Shown here: positions 1 to 9,223 of the stretch, one piece after another | Numbering within the stretch: position 1 is the first letter of the stretch | How the letters are laid out: the number at the start of each line of letters is the position of its first letter | From: Ahaetulla prasina | Lineage: Eukaryota; Chordata; Lepidosauria; Squamata; Colubridae | DNA: 64,000 nt | Assembly (NCBI RefSeq): GCF_028640845.1 | Contig: NC_080539.1 | Span: 188,923,436 to 188,987,435 of the forward strand | Direction of reading: 5' to 3' | Notes under the pieces: generated by a model | The model's input: the letters and a program-made list of their open reading frames with translations, nothing else | What the model was told of the DNA's origin: nothing | Databases searched by the model: none | Translations under genes and position numbers: made by a program

Positions 1-160
1 TGTGTCTCTCCTGGTTGGTACTGGCCGCACAGGAGGTTACACGAGGCTGGCTTCAGGGAATTGTTAACGCTTCTTTGAGGGAAGGTGTCTTCCCTACCGC
101 CTTGAAAGAGGCGGTGGTGAGACCCCTCCTCAAGAAGCCTTCCCTGGACCCAGCTGTTTT

Positions 161-617
161 AGAATAGAATAGAATAGAATTTTATTGGCCAAGTGTGATT
201 GGACACACAAGGAATTTGTCTTGGTGCATATGCTCTCAGTGTACATAAAAGAAAAGATACGTTCATCAAGGTACAACATTTACAACACAATTGATGGTCA
301 TGGAAGGGTTTCTCCTAAAGTCTACCACCATTTCTACGGTTTTGAGTGTGTTCAGTTCCAGATTGTTTTCGTTGCACCACAAGGCTAGTTGTTCGACCTC
401 TCGTCTATATGCGGATTCGTCATTGTCTCAAATGAGACCAATCACTGTTGTGTCATCTGCGAACTTCAGTAGCTTAACAGATGAATCATTGGAGATGCAG
501 TCATTGGTATACAGAGAGAAGAGAAGTGGGGAGAGCACACAGCCTTGGGGGGCCCCTGTGCTAATTGTAAAGGTATTTGATGTGAAATATTATTATTATT
601 ATAAATAGTATTTGATA
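161..617 (-). mobile_element. AATAG-tailed CR1/L3-type LINE fragment nested in L2
   Basis: Minus-strand insertion splitting L2 copy A. Its RT frame reads LKFADDTTVIGLI, an in-frame stop, then LALWCNENNLELNTLKTVEM (one contiguous RT stretch), and jumps directly into a 3' UTR ending GGCCAATAAAATTCTATTC, so the C-terminal domain is deleted. The tail is an AATAG/ATTCT repeat like those linked to snake CR1/L3 LINEs. The 6-bp sequence TTTTAG flanks it (157-162 and 618-623), a target-site duplication, and removing the insert restores L2 continuity. Clade could also be called L2/Rex1-like; the family name is uncertain, the insertion is not. Confidence 0.8.
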
Positions 618-624
618 TTTTAGC

Positions 625-1950
625 GAACTATCATCCTGTCTCCAACCTTCGCTTTGTGGTGAAGGTTGTCGAGAGTGTGGTGGCGCATCAGTTCCCTCGG
701 TAACTGGATGAAACTGTCTATCTTGACCTGTCCCAGTCCGGTTTCTGGCCTGGTACAGCACGGAGACGGCTTTGGTCGCGTTGGTGGATGATCTTTGGAG
801 GGCCCGGGACAGTGGTTGTTCCTCTGCCCTGGTCCTATTAGATCTCTCAGCGGCTTTTGATACCATCAACTATGGTATCTTGCTGCGACGGCTGGAGAGG
901 TTAGGAGTGGGGGGCACCATTTTTCAGTGGTTCTCCTCCTTCCTTTCTGACCGGTCGCAGACGGTGTTGGCAGGGGGGCAGAGATTGGCCGCGAGGCGCC
1001 TCTTATGTGGGGTGCCACAGGGGTCGGTTCTCTTGCCTCTCCTGTTCAACATCTATATGAAGCCGCTGGGTGAGATCATCCGTGGTTTTGGGGTGTGGTG
1101 ACATCTGTATGCTGATGATACACATCTGTACATTTCCATCCCTAACCACCCCAACGAAGCCATTGAAGTGATGTCCCGGTGCCTGGAGGCCGTGCGGGTC
1201 TGGATGGGGAAAAACAGGCTCCGACTCAACACTTCCAAGACCGAGTGGCTGTGGATGCCGGCATCCCGGTACAATCAGCTGATTCCATCGCTGACTGTGG
1301 GAGGCGAGTTATTGCCCCCCATGGAGAAGGTCCGCAGTCTAGGCGTCCTTCTGGATGCACGGCTGTCGTTAGAAGAGCATATGACGGCCGTCGCCAGAGG
1401 AGTTTTTTATCAGGTCCGCCTGATATGCCCCTTCTTGGATCGGGATTCCCTATGCACAGTCACTCACGCCCTTGTCACTTCCCGCCTGGACTACTGCAAC
1501 GCTCTCTACATGGGGCTCCCCTTGAAGAGCACCTGGAGGCTCCAACTGGTTCAGAATGCGGCCGCGCGGGTGATAGAGGGAGCAACTCGAGGCTCCCATA
1601 TAACACCTTTCCTGCGCAGGCTGCACTGGTTTCTGGTGATCTTCCGGGTGCAATTCAAGGTGTTAGTTATCACCTTTAAAGCACTCCATGGCATTGGACC
1701 GGGTTATTTACGGGATCGCCTGCTGCTACCGGTGGCCTCCCATCGACCAGTGCGCTCCCATAGGGAGGGCCTCCTCAGGGTGCCGTCGGCCAGACAATGT
1801 CGACTGGCGACCCCCAGGGGGAGGGCCTTCTCTCTGGGGGCTCCAGCCCTATGGAACGAACTGCCTCCAGGGCTATGCCAACTCCCTGACCTCTGGACCT
1901 TTCAGCGCGAGCTGAAGACGTTTTTATTCCATCGCGCAGGACTGGCCTAA
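625..1950 (+). pseudogene. L2 ORF2 reverse transcriptase remnant (copy A)
   Basis: RNA-directed DNA polymerase segment of L2 ORF2. From 772 the frame runs through LDLSAAFDTI and [20 protein letters not shown], then hits TGA at 1099-1101, just ahead of the catalytic YADD box (1108-1119). Beyond the stop the frame stays open from 1168 to a natural end at 1950 (about 260 codons), covering thumb and C-terminal region to LWNELPPGL and the final FLFHRAGLA. Upstream (625-770) the frame is shifted, so the protein is broken at least twice. The endonuclease is not in the window. Confidence 0.88.
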
Positions 1951-2056
1951 TATCTTTTAATGGGGGTTTTATTGGTTTTATAGTTTTCAGCCAATTTCGT
2001 ATTAGTCTTTTAAATTCGTTTTTAATTTTTATATCTGTTGTTTTAGCTGGCTGTAA

Positions 2057-2087
2057 ACCGCCCTGAGTCCTTTGGGAGAAGGGTGGT
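2057..2087 (+). promoter_or_regulatory. L2 3' UTR stem-loop (copy A)
   Basis: In the sense RNA, ACCGCCCU pairs with AGGGUGGU around a small inner hairpin CCUUUGGG. One C-to-U change is tolerated as a G-U wobble. The same structure recurs at 13817-13848, 19508-19539, 25644-25674 and 48251-48282, usually with a UUCG apical loop. A 3' stem-loop recognised by the element's own RT is known for L2-clade LINEs such as eel UnaL2; that role here is inferred. Confidence 0.6.
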
Positions 2088-2113
2088 ATAGAAATTGGAA
2101 TAAATAAATAAAT

Positions 2114-2425
2114 GAATTTGAACATTTTGGCTAACTTGGCAGGTGGTAGGTGCCATCTATAAAACATTTTATATAAGTTTTCTTTATAAGAAGTTGCCAT
2201 TGTTAACTTATACTTTCTTTCCCATATATTTTGCCATTTCTCTAGTTCTGTATTATAATCAAAGATTTTTGCCCACTGTATCATTGTTTCTTTTACTTGT
2301 TAATCTTCCATTTTCAAATTTAACAGAAAGTCATAATCAGTTTTTCATTGAAGTTCAACAGAATCTGATCGAAGATTGTTGTTCTTTATAAAAGCTATAC
2401 ATTTTCACATCTTTATCATATCTAA
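2114..2425 (-). mobile_element. L1 LINE ORF2 C-terminal fragment (host L1, piece 1)
   Basis: Minus-strand frame with the L1 ORF2 C-terminal signature MIQWAKIF and LYKMFYRWHLPPAKLAKMFK (one continuous family motif, compare 46520-47083). It is the distal piece of an L1 that continues at 3453-4787 and 6820-6865. Removing the Rex1-like insertion 2430-3452 joins the pieces in the expected order. The Cys-rich end is lost at the junction with L2 copy A. Confidence 0.8.
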
Positions 2426-2429
2426 CTAA

Positions 2430-3452
2430 CTAACATCCTATGGCATCTAAGGACCCCTCCACAAATGGATATCTGCTTTTCTGTCTAACAGACAAGTAGT
2501 CAAAATTGGCAATGCTTTATCAAATCCTGTTCCTGTCAAGAGTGGCGTTCCTCAAGGCAGCGTCCTTGGACCAACACTCTTTATACTATACATTAATGAT
2601 CTTTGTGACCAACCCAAAAACTAAGTACATACTAGATGGACATTACCTTACAGACGACCCCCATCCCGTTAAAGACCTTGGAGTTTTCATGTCAAATGAT
2701 CTAAGTGCCAAAGCCCACTGCAACTACATAGCAAAAAAAGCTCTAAGAATTGTAAACCTAATTTTGCGTAGCTTCTTTTCCAAAAACAACACACTACTAA
2801 CCAGAGCCTATAAAACATTTGCTAGACCAATTCTAGAATACAGCTTGCCTGTTTGGAACCTTCACCACATCTTTGACATCAATACAATTGAACGTGTCCA
2901 GAAATATTTTACAAGAAGAGTTCTCCATTCCTCTGAAAACAACAAAATACCTTATCCCACCAGACTTGAAATCCTAGGCTTAGAAAACTTGGAACTCCGT
3001 CGCCTTCGACAAGACCTAAGTTTAACTCACAGAATCATCTATTGTAATGTCCTTCCTGTCAAAGCTTTAATTGCAATAATACAAGGGCAACCAATAGATT
3101 TAAACTTAATGTTAACCGCTTTAAACTAGATTGCAGAAAACATGACTTCTGGAACAGAATCATCAGTGCTTGGAATACTTTACCTGACTCTGTGGTCTCT
3201 TCCCATAATCCTAAAAGCTTTAACCAAAAACTTTCTACTATTGACCTCACCCCATTCCTAAGGGGACCATAAGGGGCGTGCATAAGCGCACAACGTGCCT
3301 ACCGTTCCTGTCCTATTGTTTTTCTTTTCTTCTTCCTATATATATATATGCTCATACCTCCTAATATTTACTCATATATATGTTTATATGCTATATAATC
3401 TTTTTGTATGATGTTGTGACAAAATAAATAAATAAAATAAATAAATAAATCT
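2430..3452 (+). mobile_element. Rex1-like CR1-group LINE, internally deleted (R1)
   Basis: 5'-truncated plus-strand copy of the family whose full-length member lies at 40.7-46 kb. It holds [24 protein letters not shown] palm sequence in shifted frames, then an open frame 2506-3129 through DPHPVKDLGVFMSND, SFFSKNNTLLTRAYKTFARP and NTIERVQKYFTRRVLHSSE. Comparison with 38870-39075 shows about 170 bp missing at 2629, exactly the FADD catalytic box. It ends with the family 3' UTR (TTTTTGTATGATGTTGTGAC) and an AAATAAAT tail. It cannot encode an active RT. Confidence 0.85.
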
Positions 3453-4787
3453 AGATTGTATTTGTAGTTGAGGCCACCATGATAAACCAATACCCTGGTC
3501 TTTGAGCTCTTGTTTAGATTTTAGTTTCCCTTCAGTATTCAAAATATCTTTATATGTCAAGATTTTCTCAAATTTCTCCAGATTTCGATGAATAAACACT
3601 TCCATTGTTGAGAGCTTTTGTTTTTTCCCGCACAGACAATAATGAATTTCTTACATAGTGATTTTGGAAATATCTGTGGCTTTTATTCTTCTCATACTAT
3701 AAAAATGCATGCCATTCAAGTTGTAAATCATATCCTTCTAAATATAGTAATCTTTTGTATCAAAGGGTTATCCATTCTTTTAGCCATGTTAGAACACATG
3801 CTTGATAGTATAAAAGCCAATCTTGTAATCCAAATCCTCTATGTATTTTGGATTCTTGTAACATTTTCAGTTTAATTGTAGCTTTTGCCCCCTTATCAGA
3901 TAAATTTCAAAATCAGTGTGTTCAGATCATCAAAGAATTTCTTCTCAAATTTTATATCTGTTTAGAACAGGTAAAGCAGTTTTGGTAAAAAATTCATTTT
4001 CACAGTAGCAATTCTTCTTAACATTGATAAATGTAAGTTTTTCCATTTTTCCAGATCCAGTTTTATTTGGTTAAATAATTTTGTATACTTATCTTCTTTT
4101 ATCGTTGCACATCTTGCTGTTAAGTATATTCCCAAATATTTAACTTTCTTAACTATTTGAAAGTCCACTTTTTCTGACAATTGTTTTTTTTTATTTCTGT
4201 GTAAGGTTTTTAACTATAACTTTAGTTTTTTCTCTATTTATCTTCAAACCTGCTACTTCTCCAAACTCCTCAATTCTTTTCAATGGTTTAGAAAATAGTT
4301 TTGTCTCCAGTGGTTCTTCTATGATGAATACCAAGTCATCTGCAAACACTTGTAATGTATATCTTTCATCTTTTATTTCCATTCCTTTAATTTCTGGATC
4401 TTGTCTAATGTTCCTATTCAAGACTTCCAAGGTCAATAAAGGTGATAATAATGCTTATCTTGTGCCTTTCTTTATAGTAAAATTCTCTATATAGCCCCCA
4501 TTTACAATTACTTTTGTTGTTTATTTATGGTATATTATCTTGATTACATTTATAATTTTTTCTCCAAAATCCATACAATTTAATTGTTGTATCATAAATT
4601 GCCAGCTTACATTATCAAAAGCTTTTTGAGAATCTAAAAAAATTAGTATCATTTGTTTTCCAGAGTACATTTCATAATGTATCTAATATAATCCTTAAAT
4701 TGTGTTTTATTTGTCTTTTTGGTAAGAATCCATTTTGATCTGGATAAATGAATTCAATCAAAAATCTTTTCAGTCTCTCTGCTATTA
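3453..4787 (-). pseudogene. L1 ORF2 RT and downstream region (host L1, piece 2)
   Basis: Middle of L1 ORF2 on the minus strand. From right to left: RT motif IAERLKRFLIEFIYPDQNGF (about 4790-4730), the catalytic block FADDLVFIIEEP (open 4191-4436), KKVKYLGIYLTARC and IATVKMNFLPKLLYLF (3962-4180), then GIGLSWWPQLQIQ (3384-3605). Frames change repeatedly and stops intervene, so it is dead. At 4787 it is interrupted by a nested L1-like element and resumes at 6820-6865 (QNDKKFNSIIAER). Confidence 0.85.
4762..4787. repeat. Left target-site duplication of nested L1-like element
   Basis: 26-bp direct repeat with 6794-6819, differing at one base (CAGTCTC versus CAGTTTC). It derives from host L1 ORF2 sequence and brackets the 2.0-kb insert 4788-6793. 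The length is on the long side for L1 but compatible with target-primed insertion. Confidence 0.85.
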
Positions 4788-5110
4788 ATTTTTTTTATTT
4801 AAAAAGTTTTACAATAAAATTTTCCCCATTACATCCCACCCCCTCCCCACACCCACCATCAACCCCCTCCCCCCTCCCCCCGACTTCCCAGAGCAGAATA
4901 CAAGGTATACAATCTGACAATCATAAGCTAGAATACCTTAATTAACCATAAATTCCCATCCCTACCCTAGAACTTCAACTCCCCTTCTCCATAAAAAAAA
5001 ACAAAAAAGAAGGAAATGTTCGTTCATAAAATATTTGGTGTTTCTTCATCCAATAATTATTCTAAATATATTCAGTCCATCTTCCTCATTCCGGTATATT
5101 TTCTTGTGGG

Positions 5111-5200
5111 TTTTTTTTTTAATTTACATTTATATCCCGCCCTTCTCCGAAGACTCAGGGCGGCTTACATTGTGTAAGGCAATCTGTCTGATACATTTCA
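5111..5200 (-). repeat. SINE-like fragment with L2-type 3' hairpin
   Basis: T-run (sense poly-A), then TTATATCCCGCCCTTCTCCG and GACTCAGGGCGGCTTACATTG (adjacent). In sense it folds as CCGCCCU ... CUUCGG ... AGGGCGG (positions 5137-5163), the same stem-loop as L2 but with a shortened inner stem. A partner lacking the left arm lies at 31194-31245. Probably a short retroposon using an L2-like 3' end; its body and right edge are not clear. Confidence 0.5.
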
Positions 5201-5731
5201 GTCTGATACATTGAAATTTCCAACAAGTTCAATATTTCCAACCTCTAGTCTTTGATAACAAGCATATAATCCATCTTCCAATGTTACACTAGCATCATCA
5301 CAATAAGTTACAAATATTTTATAACAATTTTATAACCATTTTAACATTTTAACCTTAAGCAACTCCCTTTCTGTTTTAATTTTTATTTTAATTCCCTCCT
5401 AACACTTTAGACCTAGCATCAGTTTTTATCCGAAGTAACTGAATACACCATTAATAAAATAACCTTAATAAAATATATCTCCCTCATTTTACTTGCAAAT
5501 TAAAACAAATATACCCCAACTTAATTTCCAAATACCATCTATAAAACATTTTATATTAAAAAAAAGAATTAAAATTATCCTTCCTTACTTTCAATTTTTA
5601 TCCAAAATAGATAAATCCGCCATATAATAATAACAACATAAATGTAATACACCCACATTTGACTTACAGACTCAAACAAATGCACATTATCCTTTCTATT
5701 TCTTTTATATTCAGAAACTTTTACTTACAGT
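5200..5731. other. A/T-rich spacer of the nested L1-like element
   Basis: Between the SINE-like fragment and ORF1 lies low-complexity A/T-rich sequence with many stops in all frames. It contains AAATACCATCTATAAAACAT, which resembles L1 ORF2 C-terminal DNA (compare 2150 and 46930), so a short ORF2 remnant is possible. Nothing else recognised. Confidence 0.4.
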
Positions 5732-6761
5732 TTACCCTTTCCCATAAAAGGAAACACTTTTCATTTGACAATGTTGCTTCTTTACTCCTTGTTCTTTTTT
5801 AAAGATTACCATCTTTTGCTCCTCCTCTGCTATTTTCTGTATTTCTTCTCCCAAAGTTACAGCCCCAATTTCAAATTGTGTTTGCTTTACTTCCTTCTCT
5901 CTTTTTTTAACCATTTCCACTTCTCCTCCCACCTTAGCTTCTAAATCTGGTAAACTTCCAGACTTCAATACCTAAACATAAAAAGCTCTTGCTTTGGTAA
6001 CTACGTTAAGACAATACTTCCCTCCCATATATTTTACTGTTAGTCTGGCTGGCACATTCCATCTCTACCATACCTGATGGTTTCTAAGCTCCTTTACCAA
6101 AAAAGCATATTCTTTTCTGTCCCTCAATATTTTGGAAGGAATTTCTTTCAACACCAAAACCTCTTGACCCAATATTTGAACTTTACTTTTATAGGAGGCT
6201 TGCGAGATCTCACTCCTAATCTTCCTAGATGTAAAATAAATCACTATATCCCTTGGCAGCTGTCTCTGCCTTGCCACCCATGAGTTGACATGGTAAATTT
6301 TCTCAATTTGATTTTCAAGATCCACTGATGTCAATCCAATCACCTGTGAAAAGGCTTCTGCAAATATCTTTTTTAGATTCTCTTGCTTTTCTTTTAGACC
6401 TCTCACCCTCAATGCAGATTCCATTGTTTTATATTGTAATAAAATCCGTTCTTCATCTGCTTTCGCCACCTTGTTCCGAAGCTCCTCTATTTGACTTTTT
6501 AAATTCAAATTAATTTGATCAATCTCATGCACTTTTTCATCCAGCTTTTGTATAAATTCAATCATAGTCATAAAGGCTGACTTCACTTCTTCTTGTAAAT
6601 CTTCATTCTCAGCTGTAGCAGAATTTTTAATTTCCAATAATTTCTCCTCAATTTCCTTAATTTTTTTGTCTTGAGCAGAAATTTGAGCCTTCAGAAATTG
6701 TTTCAACTCCTCTTGTAGTTTGTGTATTTGAACTAGCAGGCTGTATTTGTTTAAAAGCCAT
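5732..6761 (-). pseudogene. L1 ORF1 protein (RNA chaperone) in nested element
   Basis: ORF1p-like trimeric RNA-binding chaperone of L1. The natural start is ATG at 6759-6761 inside an AAGATGGC context; one frameshift near 6700 leads into a long open stretch 6065-6706. Order: N-terminal coiled coil (KKIKEIEEKLLEIKN, EELRNKVAKADEE), RRM-like part with LRVRGLKE and IEKIYHVNSWVARQ, and C-terminal domain with RDIVIYFTSRKIRSEI and KEIPSKILRDRKEYAFLVKE. A stop and a frameshift near 6065 and 5970 separate the last 78 codons (SGSLPDLEAKV). Domain order and size match L1 ORF1p. Confidence 0.85.
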
Positions 6762-6865
6762 CTTACTTTAACTTTATAAATTGCAACAAAGTCAAATCTT
6801 TTCAGTTTCTCTGCTATTATTGAGTTAAATTTTTTGTCATTTTGTCATTTTGTCATATGCGTTCT

Positions 6866-7200
6866 GCAGGGAGTTCATCCACTCTGTCAAACTCATGAGG
6901 AGAGGGGTTCCCGAGGCATGGGGACAAATTCTACACCTGTGGCTATCTGGAACAGGGTGAGCCCCATGCTACTATTATAGGCAATCTATAATAATGGTCT
7001 GCCCAAGAAGGTCTGCCCAGTGAGTCTGCTTGGAAAACAGGTCTATCACTGTCCAGAAAACAGCATCCCCCCCACTTTCAGGGAGCTTGAATAGCAAGTT
7101 CATTGCTATTTCCTGCCAGGGCCAGGTTGGATCTGCCACTTGCTGCAATAACACGCTCTTCCCTGGCCTTTTCTTCAAGTCTGTACACACTCCCTCCCCT
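6866..7200 (-). mobile_element. Gypsy (chromodomain type) integrase fragment
   Basis: Minus-strand reading gives WPWQEIAMNLLFKLPESGG and DAVFWTVIDLFSKQTHWADL (contiguous), matching the integrase core of the full Gypsy at 17.0-17.5 kb, then jumps to SSMGLTLFQIATGVEFVPMP, matching that element's later integrase (around 16.95 kb). The intervening core is deleted and stops are present. Small dead relic of a related element. Confidence 0.75.
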
Positions 7201-7495
7201 GCCATTGGCCTTACCATCAGAGTGACATGAGCCCCACAGGCTGAAAGGTAAGGCCAATGGCAGGTGAGGGAAACCACTCTGGGTCCGCCATGCTTGGCCG
7301 TAGGGCACAGGCCACCTTGGGGGGGGGATGGCAAAGCCCAGATTCCACAGGGCCTGGCTCTCAGCTTCCATGGGGTCTCTGGATGAATGCTGCCCACTTG
7401 CCCTCCCATCCAGCCAGCAACGGGGATGCACCACTTCTGGGCCAGCCCAGCCGGCAGGTGAGCAAGCAGGTGACCCTCAGGAGAGAGCACCACAC
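7201..7495. other. Unassigned GC-rich stretch
   Basis: Contains a short inverted repeat (GCCATTGGCCTTACC near 7201 and GGTAAGGCCAATGGC near 7247) and an 8-G run at 7320. Open frames on both strands are short and look uncoded. Possibly further Gypsy sequence or the missing left end of the adjacent hAT-like element. Confidence 0.3.
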
Positions 7496-7586
7496 TGGGC
7501 TTGGTGGTCAGATGGCTTGGTGGGCATGGCCAATAACAATAAATAATAAAAATAATAAACAAAGTATAAAAAAACAATAAGAGATA

Positions 7587-7870
7587 GCAAAAACCAACTT
7601 TCACACTTTACACACACACAACACAATACAACCGACTCACACACAATGTAAAAGCAGCTGCACTTCACACTTCACATAGCCACAAAAAGCTCAAAAACCA
7701 ACTTTCACACTTTACACACACACAACACAACACAACACAACTGACTCACACACAATGTAAAAGCAGCTGAACTTCACACTTCACACAGCCACAAAAAGCT
7801 CAAAAAACAACTTTCACACTTTACATACACACAACTAACACAGACACACACACACACACAATATGCCACA
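7587..7870. repeat. CA-rich minisatellite, about 105-bp unit, three units
   Basis: Three tandem units starting near 7588, 7693 and 7801, each with AACTTTCACACTTTACA, a CA-rich run, GACTCACACACAATGTAAAA and AGCCACAAAAAGCTCAAAAA. A single, partly duplicated unit is present in the sister element at 9380-9560, so the array expanded within this family. Confidence 0.85.
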
Positions 7871-7954
7871 TACAGCTTTCTGAGATTTTGTGTGTTTGTG
7901 TAGTTAGAGTGAAACACTACAGAAATACACCAAAGCTCAGAAAGCTGCACAAAT

Positions 7955-8207
7955 ATTTTATTATTTTATTTTATTTTATTATTTTATTTATTTTATTATT
8001 TTATTTATTTATTTTATTTTATTTTATTTTATTTTATTTATTTTATTTTATTTTATTTTATTTTATTTTATTATTTATTTTATTTTATTATTTTATTTTA
8101 TTTTATTTATTTTATTTTATTTTATTTTATTTATTTTATTTTATTTTATTTTATTTTATTTTATTTTATTATTTTATTTTATTTTATTTTATTTTATTAT
8201 TTTATTT
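7955..8207. repeat. TTTTA/TTTA microsatellite array, about 250 bp
   Basis: Near-pure array of TTTTA with interspersed TTTA units. The corresponding place in the sister element (9652-9690) has only a short seed, so the array grew after insertion. The hydrophobic frame it creates is an artefact. Confidence 0.95.
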
Positions 8208-8373
8208 TGGACTTCAAATCCCAGAGTTCCTCAGCTAGCAAAGCTAGCCAGTTGATCACTGAGGAAATAGATTAGCTGAGTGATTGTTTCTGTCTGGCTG
8301 AAACTGAAACTGCTTTCGGGCTGGAAAGAGAGCCATGTGTTCATCAGTAATCAGGTAAGTGCCTTAGAATCTC

Positions 8374-8415
8374 TACTCTTACTTGTAGAAAACATGTTTT
8401 CTACAAGTAAGAGTA
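8374..8415. repeat. 42-bp perfect palindrome
   Basis: Perfectly self-complementary about the centre between 8394 and 8395; the inner 20 bases are TAGAAAACATGTTTTCTACA shifted within it. A shorter, decayed version (CTTGTAGAAAACATGTTTTC) is at 10104-10124 in the sister element, so the palindrome belongs to the hAT-like family. Confidence 0.9.
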
Positions 8416-8629
8416 CAAGTAAGGTTCTGCTCTTTTTTACTTTTAAAGGCCTGTTTTGGCTGAAGCAAAACCGGCTTTTATAAGTAAAAAAAAAAACCTC
8501 TGCAGATGGTGCAGCTCAGCAGAGGCAGGAGGGCGGGGCCAGGGATTTTTGCTACCAGTCCTCCGAACCAGCAGCCGCCATTGCTACGGATCGCGCGATC
8601 CCGTCTGATCCGGGAGCATTTCACCCCTA

Positions 8630-9223
8630 ATGCAGCCGCAGGACATCCACCCACCTACCTAACAGGAGAACTGCCACTGGGGCTGGCCCCATTGGGAACT
8701 GAAGGGCAAGGTACTTGGGATGGCGGAGGTGGGTGGAAACTCTGGAGTCCCTCAAGGCCCTTGAGATGGATCAGGTCATCCAAGGCTTTGCTCTCTGGGA
8801 ACGGCTCCATTGTGGAGGGCTGTGTGCCTGGACCAGGTGCTCTCTCTCAGGCCTTGCAGGTGGCAGTGGGAGGAAGAAGTGTGTGGCTGGGAAGGCTGCC
8901 TGCAGTTCTTGCAGCCAAAGCAGGATGTCTGTGAACCCTCAAGTATGTATGAGGTCTTCTGCGTTGAGCAGAAGATTGAACTAGAAGACCTCCAAGGTAC
9001 CTTCTAGTCTATGATTTTAAAGGCTCCAAGACAAGGGAATTTGCTTAAATTGTGTGTGTGTGTGTGCATGTGTATGTGTATGAGAGAAAGAGAGAGATGT
9101 GGCTTCTTGGTGTTGTATTTTGGAGAAGTGTCAAGAGAAATGCTAAAAGAGCAATCATTTTGGGATTAAATTCCAACTGAAATTGGGCCTTCAGGATAAG
9201 GAAACATGAACTTTCAACTGCAG
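8630..9223. other. Unassigned spacer with a CR1-type tail
   Basis: Between the two hAT-like elements. 8955-9016 resembles the end of a plus-strand CR1 (TGAACTAGAAGACCTCCAAG then CTTCTAGTCTATGATTTTA). A GT run with GA tract lies at 9049-9098. Frames at 8506-9007 are short and overlapping, without recognisable domains. Confidence 0.4.

Larger units (their letters stand above)
1..2113 (+). mobile_element. L2 LINE, 3' portion (copy A)
   Basis: The 3' part of an L2-clade non-LTR retrotransposon whose 5' part lies left of the window. Positions 1-160 and 618-2113 read as one element after removing an insertion at 161-617. It encodes the reverse transcriptase and C-terminal region, then a short 3' UTR holding a CCGCCCT/AGGGTGG hairpin and an AAATAAATAAAT tail. 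L2 assignment rests on the fingers/palm motif LDLSAAFDTI, the YADD box and the LVTSRLDYCNALYMGLPLK region, which recur in copies at 13.8, 25.6 and 48.2 kb. Its tail abuts a minus-strand L1, so it probably inserted into that L1. Confidence 0.9.
4788..6793 (-). mobile_element. ORF1-only L1-like element (HAL1-like) nested in L1
   Basis: Complete insertion, bounded by a 26-bp duplication. In sense (minus) order: 32-bp leader, ORF1 from 6761 to about 5732, roughly 500 bp of A/T-rich sequence, a SINE-like insert near 5111-5200, then an L1-type 3' UTR with CGACTTCCCAGAGCAGAAT (compare 46317 and 55208) and a poly-A tail (T run at 4788-4796). No endonuclease or RT sequence is seen. This matches 'half-L1' (HAL1) organisation, known from mammals; an internally deleted L1 that retrotransposed is the alternative. 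Confidence 0.7.
7496..8629 (+). mobile_element. Non-autonomous hAT-like element, left-truncated (copy 1)
   Basis: Same family as the complete element at 9224-10470. Shared blocks in order: GGTCAGATGGCTTGGTGGGC, AATAACAATAAATAATAAAA, CA-rich minisatellite, TTTTA array, GGACTTCAAATCCCAGAGTT, then the right terminal block GGATTTTTGCTACC ... CATTTCACCCCT at 8617-8629. The left terminal inverted repeat is missing at the junction with 7495. No transposase is encoded. Confidence 0.7.

Noticed and set aside
7587..7870. CRISPR-like array
   Set aside because: Three long, contiguous near-identical units with no unique spacers, in a eukaryotic transposon: a minisatellite.
7888..8238. Hydrophobic 116-codon frame resembling a membrane protein
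   Set aside because: It is a translation of the TTTTA microsatellite (Leu/Phe/Ile/Tyr runs); no start context or homology.
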